A stretch of 64,000 nt of DNA from NCBI GenBank assembly GCA_025194985.1, contig JAOANE010000046.1, forward strand, positions 103,374 through 167,373. The letters run 5' to 3'. The DNA is from Regnicoccus frigidus. GTDB taxonomy: Bacteria; Cyanobacteriota; Cyanobacteriia; PCC-6307; Cyanobiaceae. Of this stretch, positions 1-9,694 are shown in pieces (position 1 is the first letter of the stretch; each line of letters starts with the position of its first letter). Both the position numbers and the translations under genes were made by a program. Below the pieces are notes generated by a model. That model saw nothing but the letters and a program-made list of their open reading frames with translations. It did no database searches and was not told where the DNA came from.

Positions 1-1
1 C

Positions 2-577
2 CTCTCCGGCGACCCGGTTCGGGCCATGCCGGCCCTGGTGGACCTGCGGCGATTTGAGCCTGAGCAGGCCGTTCCCCTACTCCTGCTCGGCCTGGAGCAG
101 GAGCCCTTCATCGTGCGTTCGATGAGTTGTGCTGGCCTGGGTATCAAGCGCAACGAAGAAGCCTGGCAGGTTCTGATCACGGCCCTCAGTGAGGATCAGG
201 ACGCGAACGTGCGGGCCGAAGCGGCCAATGCCCTGGCCAGTTACGGCGTCGAGCGGGCCTGGCCCTTGCTGCGCGATGCCTTCGCCCGTGATGGCGAGTG
301 GTTGGTGCGCTGCAGCATCCTCTCCGCCCTGGCTGAGCAACCGCAGATTGATCCGGAGGCTCTGTTGGAGCTCTCGGAGATGGCGATCGCCGATGCTGAC
401 GGCACCGTGCGGGTGGGCGGCGCTGAAATCCTCTCTCGACTGGTGCGCGACTCAGCCGCGCAGGCCGCGCCGGCATCGCCGGCCTGGGCAGAAGCGGCCC
501 GCGCGTTGTTGCGGGGTCTGCAGCAGGACGGAGACCACCGGGTGGTGGCCGCGGCCCTGAACGGACTGCAATCCTGA
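2..577 (+). CDS. HEAT-repeat protein, 5'-truncated by the window edge
   Basis: The reading frame is open from base 2, and the ATG at 26 lies inside repeat sequence, so the true start is probably upstream of the window. The visible part (about 190 residues) is a run of HEAT/PBS-lyase-type helical repeats: phrases such as VRSMSCAGLG, VRAEAANALASYG and VRVGGAEIL recur every 30-35 residues. Such alpha-solenoids act as protein-binding scaffolds; some cyanobacterial members are phycobilin lyases, but nothing here identifies a lyase. It ends just before the thiC riboswitch. Family is clear, function unknown. Confidence 0.75.
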   Translation, partial: LSGDPVRAMPALVDLRRFEPEQAVPLLLLGLEQEPFIVRSMSCAGLGIKRNEEAWQVLITALSEDQDANVRAEAANALASYGVERAWPLLRDAFARDGEWLVRCSILSALAEQPQIDPEALLELSEMAIADADGTVRVGGAEILSRLVRDSAAQAAPASPAWAEAARALLRGLQQDGDHRVVAAALNGLQS

Positions 578-599
578 AATCTTGCTAGGTTTCGCCAGT

Positions 600-708
600 C
601 ACTAGGGGTGCCGGGCCCGAGCACACTTCCCACAAGAAGAGCGCTTCACGCCCCGGCTGAGATCACACCCTCCGAACCTGATCCGGGTCATGCCGGCGCA
701 GGGAAGTG
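600..708 (+). promoter_or_regulatory. TPP (THI-box) riboswitch upstream of thiC
   Basis: The conserved thiamin-pyrophosphate aptamer blocks are readable in order: the 5' side AGGGGTGCC (604-612), CTGAGA (657-662), ACCCTCCGAACCTGAT (667-682) and the 3' block ATGCCGGCGCAGGGAAG (690-706). The terminal P1 stem can form between CACT (600-603) and AGTG (705-708). The P3 arm is extended compared with the E. coli aptamer. About 107 nt remain between the aptamer and the thiC ATG for an expression platform; no terminator with a T-run is visible there, so translational control is more likely. It should repress thiC when TPP is abundant. Confidence 0.93.
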
Positions 709-815
709 TCCCGAATGCAACCGCAGGCCGATCGGCCCCGGTGGCGTCCGGATCCGGAGTTGTGCCCTCGCCTCCCAGCGGCCCCCGGTCCGAACGCCCC
801 TTTTTCGAGTCGATC

Positions 816-2201
816 ATGCGCAGCGCCTGGATTGAGAAGCGTCGTGGTGACGCCAACGTGTCGCAGATGCATTACGCCCGTCAGGGCGTGGTGACCGAAG
901 AGATGGCCTTCGTGGCTAAGCGCGAGAACCTACCCGAATCACTGGTGATGGAGGAGGTGGCCCGGGGCCGCATGATCATCCCGGCCAATATCAATCACCC
1001 CAACCTGGAGCCGATGGCGATCGGCATCGCGTCGAGGTGCAAGGTGAATGCCAACATCGGCGCTTCCCCCAACGCTTCCGACCTTGATGAAGAGGTGGCC
1101 AAGCTGCGCCTGGCCGTGAAATATGGCGCCGACACGGTGATGGACCTCTCCACCGGCGGCGTCAACCTCGATGAGGTGCGCACGGCGATCATCAATGCCT
1201 CCAGCGTGCCGATCGGCACCGTGCCGGTATATCAGGCGCTCGAGAGTGTGCACGGCTCGATCGAGAAGCTCGACGCCGATGATTTCCTGCACATCATCGA
1301 GAAGCACTGCCAGCAGGGAGTTGATTACCAGACCATCCATGCCGGCCTGCTGATCGAGCACCTGCCGCTGGTGAAGGGGCGCCTCACCGGCATTGTGAGC
1401 CGCGGCGGCGGCATCCTGGCCCAGTGGATGCTGTATCACCACAAGCAGAACCCGCTGTTCACGCGCTTCGATGACATCATCGAGATCTTCAAGCGCTACG
1501 ACTGCAGTTTTTCGCTGGGTGATTCGCTGCGTCCCGGCTGCCAGCACGATGCTTCTGATGCCGCCCAGTTTGCTGAGCTGAAAACCCTCGGCCAGCTCAC
1601 CCGCCGCGCCTGGGAGCACGACATCCAGGTGATGGTGGAAGGTCCGGGCCACGTGCCGATGGACCAGATCGAGTTCAACGTCAAAAAGCAGATGGAGGAG
1701 TGCAGCGAAGCTCCCTTCTATGTGTTGGGTCCGCTGGTCACCGACATCGCCCCCGGCTACGACCACATCACCAGCGCCATCGGCGCGGCGCTGGCGGGCT
1801 GGCACGGCACGGCGATGCTCTGCTACGTGACCCCCAAGGAACACCTGGGCCTGCCCAACGCCGAAGACGTGCGCGAGGGCCTGATCGCCTACAAGATCGC
1901 CGCCCACGCCGCCGACCTCGCCCGCCACCGCCCGGGCGCCCGCGACCGCGACGACGAACTCAGCCGCGCCCGCTACGCTTTCGACTGGAACAAGCAGTTC
2001 GATCTCTCGCTCGATCCCGAACGCGCCCGCGAATACCACGACGAAACCCTGCCGGCCGACATCTACAAAGAAGCCGAATTCTGCTCAATGTGCGGCCCCA
2101 AGCACTGCCCGATGCAGACCAAGATCACCGATGAGGATCTGGCCGGATTGGAAGACGTGCTGAAGGCCCAGGAGCAGTCCAAAGCAGTTGCGGTTGTGTG
2201 A
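816..2201 (+). CDS. thiC: phosphomethylpyrimidine synthase ThiC
   Basis: ThiC converts aminoimidazole ribotide to hydroxymethylpyrimidine phosphate, the pyrimidine branch of thiamin synthesis, by radical SAM chemistry. The 461-residue product carries the C-terminal ThiC iron-sulfur motif CX2CX4C (Cys423, Cys426, Cys431 in CSMCGPKHC) and family signatures such as MDLSTGG, VEGPGHVPMDQI and YDHITSAIG. The frame stays open upstream to 690, but that ATG belongs to the conserved riboswitch core, so the start is set at 816 (MRSAWIEKRRG). It is downstream of a TPP riboswitch and probably transcribed alone. Confidence 0.95.
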   Translation: MRSAWIEKRRGDANVSQMHYARQGVVTEEMAFVAKRENLPESLVMEEVARGRMIIPANINHPNLEPMAIGIASRCKVNANIGASPNASDLDEEVAKLRLAVKYGADTVMDLSTGGVNLDEVRTAIINASSVPIGTVPVYQALESVHGSIEKLDADDFLHIIEKHCQQGVDYQTIHAGLLIEHLPLVKGRLTGIVSRGGGILAQWMLYHHKQNPLFTRFDDIIEIFKRYDCSFSLGDSLRPGCQHDASDAAQFAELKTLGQLTRRAWEHDIQVMVEGPGHVPMDQIEFNVKKQMEECSEAPFYVLGPLVTDIAPGYDHITSAIGAALAGWHGTAMLCYVTPKEHLGLPNAEDVREGLIAYKIAAHAADLARHRPGARDRDDELSRARYAFDWNKQFDLSLDPERAREYHDETLPADIYKEAEFCSMCGPKHCPMQTKITDEDLAGLEDVLKAQEQSKAVAVV

Positions 2202-2713
2202 TGTTCTAGAGGCGGGGATTCACTCCTCCCTATTGATCTGAACTTGGTGGGGTTTGGGCGGCTCTTGCTCCCTTATCCCTGCCGCTTTACTCCCCTTCAG
2301 GTAGATGAGGATGATGGATCGATAGAAGACGCATAACCGCAAAGAACAGTACGCTGCGCTTCTTCAAAACTCAACCCAGGTAGGTGCGTAAGCCTGTGTG
2401 GCCAAGATGGGGTTGGCCGAACGGCAGATATAGATACTAAAATATTCCAAACTCCTTCTTCTCGCAAGGCCCGTTGCCGGTATTCATTCACTCAAATTTA
2501 TAAACTATTCGATAGCTTGACCTTGGTGCGATGTGAATCGGTAAAAATGGCTGGCGCTGACATTGTCAATTTAGCGAAGACGGTAAAGGGATTGCAACTT
2601 CGGAATCTTCTTCGGCGGCGAAAGCCGATGTGATCAGATTGCTTACACCAAGGAAGAGCCATGGGAAGAGTCGTCCTGTTGCAGCGGTAAAGAGTTCCCA
2701 TTCGGTCAACGCC
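2202..2713 (+). other. intergenic region, about 510 bp, AT-rich, no supported gene
   Basis: The stretch between thiC and the GrpB-family gene is much more AT-rich than thiC. It contains only short frames (2297-2491 and 2498-2701, minus strand) whose translations show no recognisable motif or family. No tRNA, terminator or clear promoter was found. It marks the start of the compositionally different accessory region. Confidence 0.6.
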
Positions 2714-3235
2714 ATGCTTGATGCCGAGATCGAGATTGTTCCCTATAACTCTGGATGGACTACTGCATTTCTTGAGGAGCGGAAACTGCTTCGCGCTGTC
2801 CTAGAGCCTTGGCTGATTGGTGAAATTGAGCATGTAGGCAGCACTGCCGTTGCTGGTATGTCAGCCAAGCCAACCATCGACATCATGGCTCCAGTGGAAT
2901 CGCTCGGTCGGTCTCGTGCAGCCACCGCTGTGGCTGTGGAGGCGGGTTATGTTCACTATCCCTACAAGCTTGAGCAAATGCTCTGGTTTTGCAAGCCTTC
3001 ACCCGAGCGGCGTACCCATCATCTGTATCTTGTTCCGTACAACAGCTTATTGTGGTTGGAGCGATTGGCCTTCAGAGACATCTTGCGACAAGACAAAATA
3101 CTTTCTTCTGCCTACGCCAACCTGAAAGTTGAGCTGGCGAGTAGATTCAGGTCTGACCGCGAAGCCTATTCTCAGGCCAAAGCACCGTTCATTCAAGCTG
3201 TTCTTGCATCAAGATGCAGCATTGGACCGGCCTGA
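2714..3235 (+). CDS. GrpB-family (nucleotidyltransferase-fold) protein
   Basis: The 173-residue product carries the GrpB/UPF0157 signature: IEIVPYNSGW at the N-terminus, then HVGSTAVAGMSAKPTIDI (the G-S and D-x-D-like elements of the nucleotidyltransferase fold) and HHLYLVP further on. GrpB proteins are widespread small proteins of uncertain substrate; some resemble dephospho-CoA kinase fusions. The ATG at 2714 gives the usual family length; a GTG at 2630 would add 28 poorly conserved residues. It lies 28 bp upstream of the GluR0-like gene on the same strand, so the two may be co-transcribed. Base composition is AT-rich. Confidence 0.8.
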   Translation: MLDAEIEIVPYNSGWTTAFLEERKLLRAVLEPWLIGEIEHVGSTAVAGMSAKPTIDIMAPVESLGRSRAATAVAVEAGYVHYPYKLEQMLWFCKPSPERRTHHLYLVPYNSLLWLERLAFRDILRQDKILSSAYANLKVELASRFRSDREAYSQAKAPFIQAVLASRCSIGPA

Positions 3236-3263
3236 AACTCCAAACCAAAGGAGATCATTATTA

Positions 3264-4412
3264 ATGAGAGAAACAGTTAGTAGTGCTGATCAAAATACAG
3301 TGAGCTCTCGCTCCTATCGCCTGCAACGCTTCCTTCGGGGCCTCCTGCTGGTTGTTGTCTTAATCGTTGCTTGCCAAACGACAACGACCCTTCATGCCCA
3401 GGAAAAGACTGGTCCGGAGCGGATTGTTGATGTCGGGGTTTCTCTCAGCCCTCCTTTCGTAATGGTTGATGACGGGCAATATTCCGGCTTGGCGATTGAG
3501 CTTTGGGAAGATATCGCAAAAGATCTGAACTTACAAAGCAACTATCGTTCTTATCAAACATTCCGGGAGCTTGTCGATGCCACAGCAGCGAGTGATATTG
3601 ATATTGCAGTAACGAATCTCACGATTACCAAGGCGCGTGAAGAGCGCATCGATTTCACTCAACCATGGTTTGATGCCGGTCTGCGAATCATGGTTCGTGC
3701 TGACCAAGGCGTTGACATCAGAGCAGTGATCGCGGGGCTGATGGATTCTGGGCACTTTGGTGCTTACGCTTGGCTGGCTATTATTATACTGGGTGCAACT
3801 CTGGCGGTTACGTTGTTTGATCGGAGATTTGATCCGGATTTTCCAAAGCGTTGGCGCGATGGAATTGCCGAAAGTTTCTATACCGTGATGTCGGTGGCAA
3901 CATCAGGAAAGCCTGCTCGTCGCAAGAGTTTGACTGGTTGGCTTGGACGTATTTGGGCGGCCGCGTGGCTGATGTGTGGAGTTGCCGTTCTTTCCTATAT
4001 CACCGCTTCGGTTACAAGCGTTATGACAATGCTTTCCTTGAACAATCAGATCAGCAACTTAAGTGATCTTCCCGGTAAGACGATTGGGGTTTTCTCTGGA
4101 AGCACAGCAGAAGACTATGTGCGTGAAGTCGGGATGATGTTTCAAGCCTTTCCAAGCATCGAGTCCGCAGTGGCATCGTTACGAAAAAAAGATGTTGCGG
4201 CCATTGTTGCTGATGCACCTGTTCTTGAATACTATCAGCATAATAATCCTAATTCAGCTGTCGAAGTTGTGGGCCCAATATTTGAACCCGATAAATATGG
4301 ATTTGCGCTTAATCCTGGTAATCCCCTCACCGAGGCTGTGACCCTCGAGCTGCTCGAAGGCAAAGAAAATGACTTGATAGAGAAACTACGCGCAGATTAC
4401 TTCGGGAGATAG
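3264..4412 (+). CDS. GluR0-like ionotropic receptor: amino-acid binding domain split by a pore module
   Basis: The 382-residue protein has a signal/membrane segment (about 24-37), a periplasmic binding lobe S1 (52-150), transmembrane M1 (165-184), a pore-loop region (200-217), M3 (about 226-257, with SYITASVTSV resembling the SYTAN region of animal receptors) and binding lobe S2 (260-380). This is the layout of prokaryotic glutamate-receptor channels such as Synechocystis GluR0. Ligand residues are retained: Arg125 in ITKAREERIDFT (equivalent of the alpha-carboxylate Arg), Ser280-Thr281 in SGSTAED and Asp318 in ADAPVLEYY (alpha-amino contact). The filter reads VATSGKP instead of the K+ channel TVGYG. 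A strong AAAGGAGA ribosome site (3246-3253) fixes the ATG. The gene is AT-rich, which suggests acquisition. Confidence 0.85.
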   Translation: MRETVSSADQNTVSSRSYRLQRFLRGLLLVVVLIVACQTTTTLHAQEKTGPERIVDVGVSLSPPFVMVDDGQYSGLAIELWEDIAKDLNLQSNYRSYQTFRELVDATAASDIDIAVTNLTITKAREERIDFTQPWFDAGLRIMVRADQGVDIRAVIAGLMDSGHFGAYAWLAIIILGATLAVTLFDRRFDPDFPKRWRDGIAESFYTVMSVATSGKPARRKSLTGWLGRIWAAAWLMCGVAVLSYITASVTSVMTMLSLNNQISNLSDLPGKTIGVFSGSTAEDYVREVGMMFQAFPSIESAVASLRKKDVAAIVADAPVLEYYQHNNPNSAVEVVGPIFEPDKYGFALNPGNPLTEAVTLELLEGKENDLIEKLRADYFGR

Positions 4413-4567
4413 GCCCTGAGGGGAACCGTGGCTCCGTTTGCGGTAGAGCTTCAGAAGCACGGCCCAGCACGCCACATCATTCCAAGGCTGATCTGTGCAT
4501 CAATCTACCTTTCCTAGGCCATTAGGAATCGGTCAATGGACGCAATCCTTCCTGTGGACGTAGTTGC

Positions 4568-5146
4568 TCAATAGCGCATGCGCCAACTTGTGATGCGCCC
4601 ATCCTCCACGGTGAATAGGAAATCGGCTTGGCTGCTGTAGCCATTGCTTTGATACTGGCCTGTTGCAACAACCTCGTTTCCGCTGGCTGTGAGTTGAGCG
4701 TTCTCCACACGGCCGTTGCGTTGGATGATGTCGCTATCAAGCCAGCGAAAGAAGGCCTCTCCTGATTTCGCTGTTCCATTGCCATAGGCCTGGGAGGCGT
4801 TAGCGGCAAACAGAGAGCGAATCTTCTCCCCATCATTGGCAGCCATGGCCGCCATCAAGGAGTCAACAACACTCTTGGGATTGTTGGCCGGAGCTGTAGC
4901 GGGAGCTTGGGCCAGCTCAGATGCCGCCACTGGCCTTGGATTCTCGGCAGGTGCCTGAGAGGTTGCGCATTGCGGCAGGATGGCAAAAACCATGACAGCG
5001 GCAAACGGCGACGCCAATCCGCCGGGGTTTTTCAACCTGAGCCACTGCAAGGGAGAACGGTTCGTTCTACTTCTGATGGATACAGTAAGCCATTTCCAGC
5101 TTGAATGTATGGCCCCAAAAATGGCCCTGTTCACGAAGTTCTGCAT
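4568..5146 (-). CDS. exported NTF2/SnoaL-like domain protein
   Basis: The C-terminal 110 residues read like a SnoaL/NTF2-like alpha+beta fold: VVDSLMAAMAANDGEKIRSL, then beta segments VENAQLTASGNEVVATGQY and FLFTVEDGRITSW. Before it lies an Ala/Pro-rich linker and a hydrophobic segment (ASPFAAVMVFAILPQC) that looks like a signal peptide. The longest ATG frame places about 40 residues before that segment; a TTG just ahead of LKNPGGLASPF or the ATG at 4993 may be the real start. The ligand or enzymatic role cannot be told. It converges with the GluR0-like gene. Confidence 0.6.
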   Translation of the reverse strand: MQNFVNRAIFGAIHSSWKWLTVSIRSRTNRSPLQWLRLKNPGGLASPFAAVMVFAILPQCATSQAPAENPRPVAASELAQAPATAPANNPKSVVDSLMAAMAANDGEKIRSLFAANASQAYGNGTAKSGEAFFRWLDSDIIQRNGRVENAQLTASGNEVVATGQYQSNGYSSQADFLFTVEDGRITSWRMRY

Positions 5147-5255
5147 GCTTTCTGCACGGATGGTTTAGGGAATCGGATCAACAGGGAGTAGTGAAGGGTA
5201 TTCTGCTCCCTGGCTTGAGCCTCTGCTACTCCGCTGCAGTGCCAGAACTTGCAAT

Positions 5256-6011
5256 TTAACGTGTTGTGTAGCCACCATTGGCGAAAATCGTCTGCCCGGT
5301 AATCCATCAGCCCTCGGTTGCCAGAAATCTCACAATCGGAACAATATCTTCAATCTGGGTGAGTTGGTTGCCCATCCCCTGGGATTTGTGAAAGGCCACC
5401 CGCTCAGGTGTTTCCTGACCATAGAAGAAGGGTGTATCCATCGGGCCTGGTCCGATGGCTGTCACCGAGAGGCCACGGGATGAAAATTCCTTGGCGGCCG
5501 CGCGGGTGAAGTGCTCCACCGGGGCCTTGCCGCCCGCATAGGTGGAGTAACCATCGGTAAAGGCCGCCAGGAGAGACGTCACCAGCGAGATGATTTTTCC
5601 ATTGTCGTGGAGATGCTTGCCCGCTTCTTTGATAAAGAAATAGGCTGTCTTTGCATTGATATCAAACATCGAGTCAAACTCGTCTTCGCTTGTTTCCAGG
5701 ATTGGCTTGCGCAACACTTTGCCTACGGTGTTAATGGCGATATCAATGCGACCAAAGCGCTCCTTTGCCTTCTCGAAGAGCAGGCTGACATTCTCTGGCT
5801 TTGTCAGATCGCCTTGGACGGCTATCGCCTCCCGGCCGAGTTCTCCAATGGCCTGCACGGTTTGCTCAGCTTCTTGTTCGGCCGATGGGCTGTGGTAGTG
5901 AACAACAAGATTGGCCCCTTTGCGGGCAAGATCGCGACTGATCAGTCCGCCAAGATTCTTGGCGCCACCGGCAACAAGCACCACTTTTTGATTCAAGTTA
6001 TCGCTGGGCAT
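5256..6011 (-). pseudogene. short-chain dehydrogenase/reductase interrupted by an in-frame TGA
   Basis: The frame from ATG 6011 encodes an SDR: Rossmann motif VAGGAKNLGG, NTVGK (NAG-type), Ser in ISLVTS, catalytic YAGGK and IGPGPMDTPFF. It stops at TGA (5307-5309) after RFLATEG. Reading through that codon continues WITGQTIFANGGYTTR and ends at TAA 5256-5258, which is the expected SDR C-terminus (FLATEG-WW-ITGQ...). The TGA therefore replaces a TGG Trp codon, removing the last 17 residues. The C-terminal segment normally takes part in the SDR oligomer interface, so activity may be lost or altered. It is divergent from a LysR-type fragment, a common SDR-regulator pairing. A sequencing error is the alternative. 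Confidence 0.8.
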
Positions 6012-6146
6012 GGCTGACTCCTGGAAGATTGAGGATCGCCCGCAGTGATCGCCCCTGTGGAATCGGTGGGGAGGTCTGCAGACTACAGAACCCTACCGAG
6101 TTGACGAAACTATGGGTAGTGGGTAAAATTGCAATTATATATTGCG

Positions 6147-6449
6147 ATGAGAGCAATAAGCATGCCGAGCCTTCAGCAGCTGTTTGTCCAGGTGGTTGAA
6201 GCAGGAAGTTTCAAGCAGGCAGCAGAGCAGATGCAGATGGAGCCATCCTCGCTCAGTCGCAAGATAGCGGCCCTGGAGCAGCATCTCAACGTGCGATTGC
6301 TGCATCGTTCGACCCGCCATACCCATCCAACCGAACTTGGCCAACGTTATTATGCTGGCCTGTTTCGCTCGTTCGTTTCAGGGGGTGTTCCAGACGAAGC
6401 GCGAGGAGGCCGCATAGTTCCAGACAAAGACCACCAGGATTCCGGCTAG
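6147..6449 (+). pseudogene. LysR-type regulator remnant: DNA-binding domain only
   Basis: The product begins with a textbook LysR winged-helix: SLQQLFVQVVEAGSFKQAAE, then SSLSRKIAALEQHLNVRLLHR and TRHTHPTELGQRYY. Homology ends near 6360; the remaining codons to 6449 run antisense through the 3' end of the glycosyltransferase gene (stop at 6378) and have no LysR character. The effector-binding domain of about 200 residues is missing. The start may be ATG 6147 or 6162. It is divergent from the interrupted SDR, which was probably its target. A rearrangement that brought in the neighbouring glycosyltransferase is the likely cause of truncation. Confidence 0.8.
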
Positions 6450-7505
6450 CTGGGCCCAGAGCCGGTCTGCTGAAACGTGGCTGTAAAAGGCCGAAGCCAC
6501 ACCCACGTTCGCCAGGACCGGCAAGGAGGCCACCAAGAGAAACTTCAGCAGGCCCCGCAGCAGGGCCGCTCCCTTCTGCCGTTGAAAGCGGAAGGTGAGG
6601 GCATTGTTGATCAGGTAGTTGGTGGTGGCCGCTGTGAGCACCGCCACCGGCAGGGCCTGGTCAAAACGCAACGAAACCAGGCCCATCAGGGCCTGTACGA
6701 CTAGAAGTTGAATGACCACGCCTGTGGCGCCCACCAGCGCAAAGCTGATGGCACGGCGCGGAATGGCCCGCAACAACAGGGTGTGCAGGATCGAGATGCC
6801 GAGATCCCAGACGATGGCCAGATCCAGCTTCGAATCTCCGGTGATCCGGGCCTGGAAATTCAAGGGAATTTCGCTCACGTTCAGCTGCCCGTCGCTGATA
6901 GCCAGCAACTCGTAGAGGAACTTGAAACCATTCACATCCACCCGCCGCACCAAAGGAATCGTGCGCTCCGGCCTGAGGGCGAAAAAGCCACTCATGTAAT
7001 CGCTCAAACGGCGATAGCGGGGCAAGCTGAAGCGGGCCATGCCATTGGCCCAGGTGGAATGGAGGGTCCGTTGGCTGCTGAGGCCAACGATGGCGGCCTC
7101 GCGATGGAAACGACTGCCGATCACCAGATCGCAGCCACTGTCGATCAGTTGGCGCACAGCCGTTTCGATTGCAGTGGGCTCATGCTGGCCGTCGCTGTCC
7201 ATGACGACCACCACATCACCGGTGGAGTCGAGAATGCCCTCTTTGATCGCGCTGGCCAGCCCCCCGCGTCCCACCCTGCGGATCAGGCGAACGCAAGCCT
7301 GCTGATGGGCCAGCTCCCTGACGCGATCCGCCGTGCCATCGGCTGAATCATCATCAACAAACAGGATCTCGAGGATGAACCGTTGCTGGAGCGGCAATAG
7401 CTGATGGAGGATCCGCTCAACGTTGTCGAGTTCGTTGTAGGTGGGGAGCACGATGGACAGTCGCTCCACGCTCAGATTCCCGTGACGCCTTTGCGTTTCC
7501 CGCAA
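6378..7505 (-). CDS. GT2 glycosyltransferase (DPM1-like) fused to GtrA-like membrane domain
   Basis: The 375-residue protein starts with a GT-A family 2 domain: SIVLPTYNELDNVERIL, FVDDDSADGT (nucleotide-binding Asp), VVVMDSDGQHEP (DXD-type) and GSRF, as in polyprenyl-phosphate mannose/glucose synthases. After about residue 240 comes a four-helix GtrA-like membrane domain (FALVGATGVVIQLLVVQAL ... NYLINNALTFRF ... FVWNYAASSRFVW). Such fusions transfer a sugar from a nucleotide donor to undecaprenyl or dolichyl phosphate and help flip it for envelope glycosylation. Its 3' end abuts the LysR remnant. Substrate is not predictable. Confidence 0.87.
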   Translation of the reverse strand: MRETQRRHGNLSVERLSIVLPTYNELDNVERILHQLLPLQQRFILEILFVDDDSADGTADRVRELAHQQACVRLIRRVGRGGLASAIKEGILDSTGDVVVVMDSDGQHEPTAIETAVRQLIDSGCDLVIGSRFHREAAIVGLSSQRTLHSTWANGMARFSLPRYRRLSDYMSGFFALRPERTIPLVRRVDVNGFKFLYELLAISDGQLNVSEIPLNFQARITGDSKLDLAIVWDLGISILHTLLLRAIPRRAISFALVGATGVVIQLLVVQALMGLVSLRFDQALPVAVLTAATTNYLINNALTFRFQRQKGAALLRGLLKFLLVASLPVLANVGVASAFYSHVSADRLWAQLAGILVVFVWNYAASSRFVWNTP

Positions 7506-7571
7506 CGACGCCGGGAAGAATCCTGAGGATTCCGCCCGGACGCCTTTTGCTCCAACGAGGCCACATTCAAG

Positions 7572-7626
7572 CCGTTGACCCTCAACGAGTTGACACTCAA
7601 TGGATTGACAATCAACGACTCAACGC

Positions 7627-7631
<5 letters not shown>
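7572..7631. repeat. four-unit degenerate tandem repeat, 15-bp period
   Basis: Four consecutive 15-mers follow one another without gaps: CCGTTGACCCTCAAC, GAGTTGACACTCAAT, GGATTGACAATCAAC and GACTCAACGCTCAAA. They share the pattern (N)TTGAC-N-CTCAA. They fill the spacer between the glycosyltransferase and the 3' end of tkt, ending over the tkt stop codon. Repeats of the same period but different sequence occur elsewhere in the window. Confidence 0.8.
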
Positions 7632-9642
<2,011 letters not shown>

Positions 9643-9694
9643 GGCGATGGCAGAAGGGGTGGGGAGGGGTTCCTCTGGGGAGCGGAACGGAGGT

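Noticed and set aside
690..815. N-terminal extension of ThiC from ATG 690
   Set aside because: The ATG is part of the conserved TPP aptamer, and the encoded residues are not ThiC-like; homology starts at 816.
939..2039. 366-codon open frame antisense to thiC
   Set aside because: Shadow of a GC-rich coding sequence; composition is His/Val/Gly-rich with no motif, and thiC is certain on the other strand.
2297..2701. Two short minus-strand frames in the thiC-GrpB spacer
   Set aside because: No ribosome site, family or coding character; AT-rich DNA with few stops by chance.
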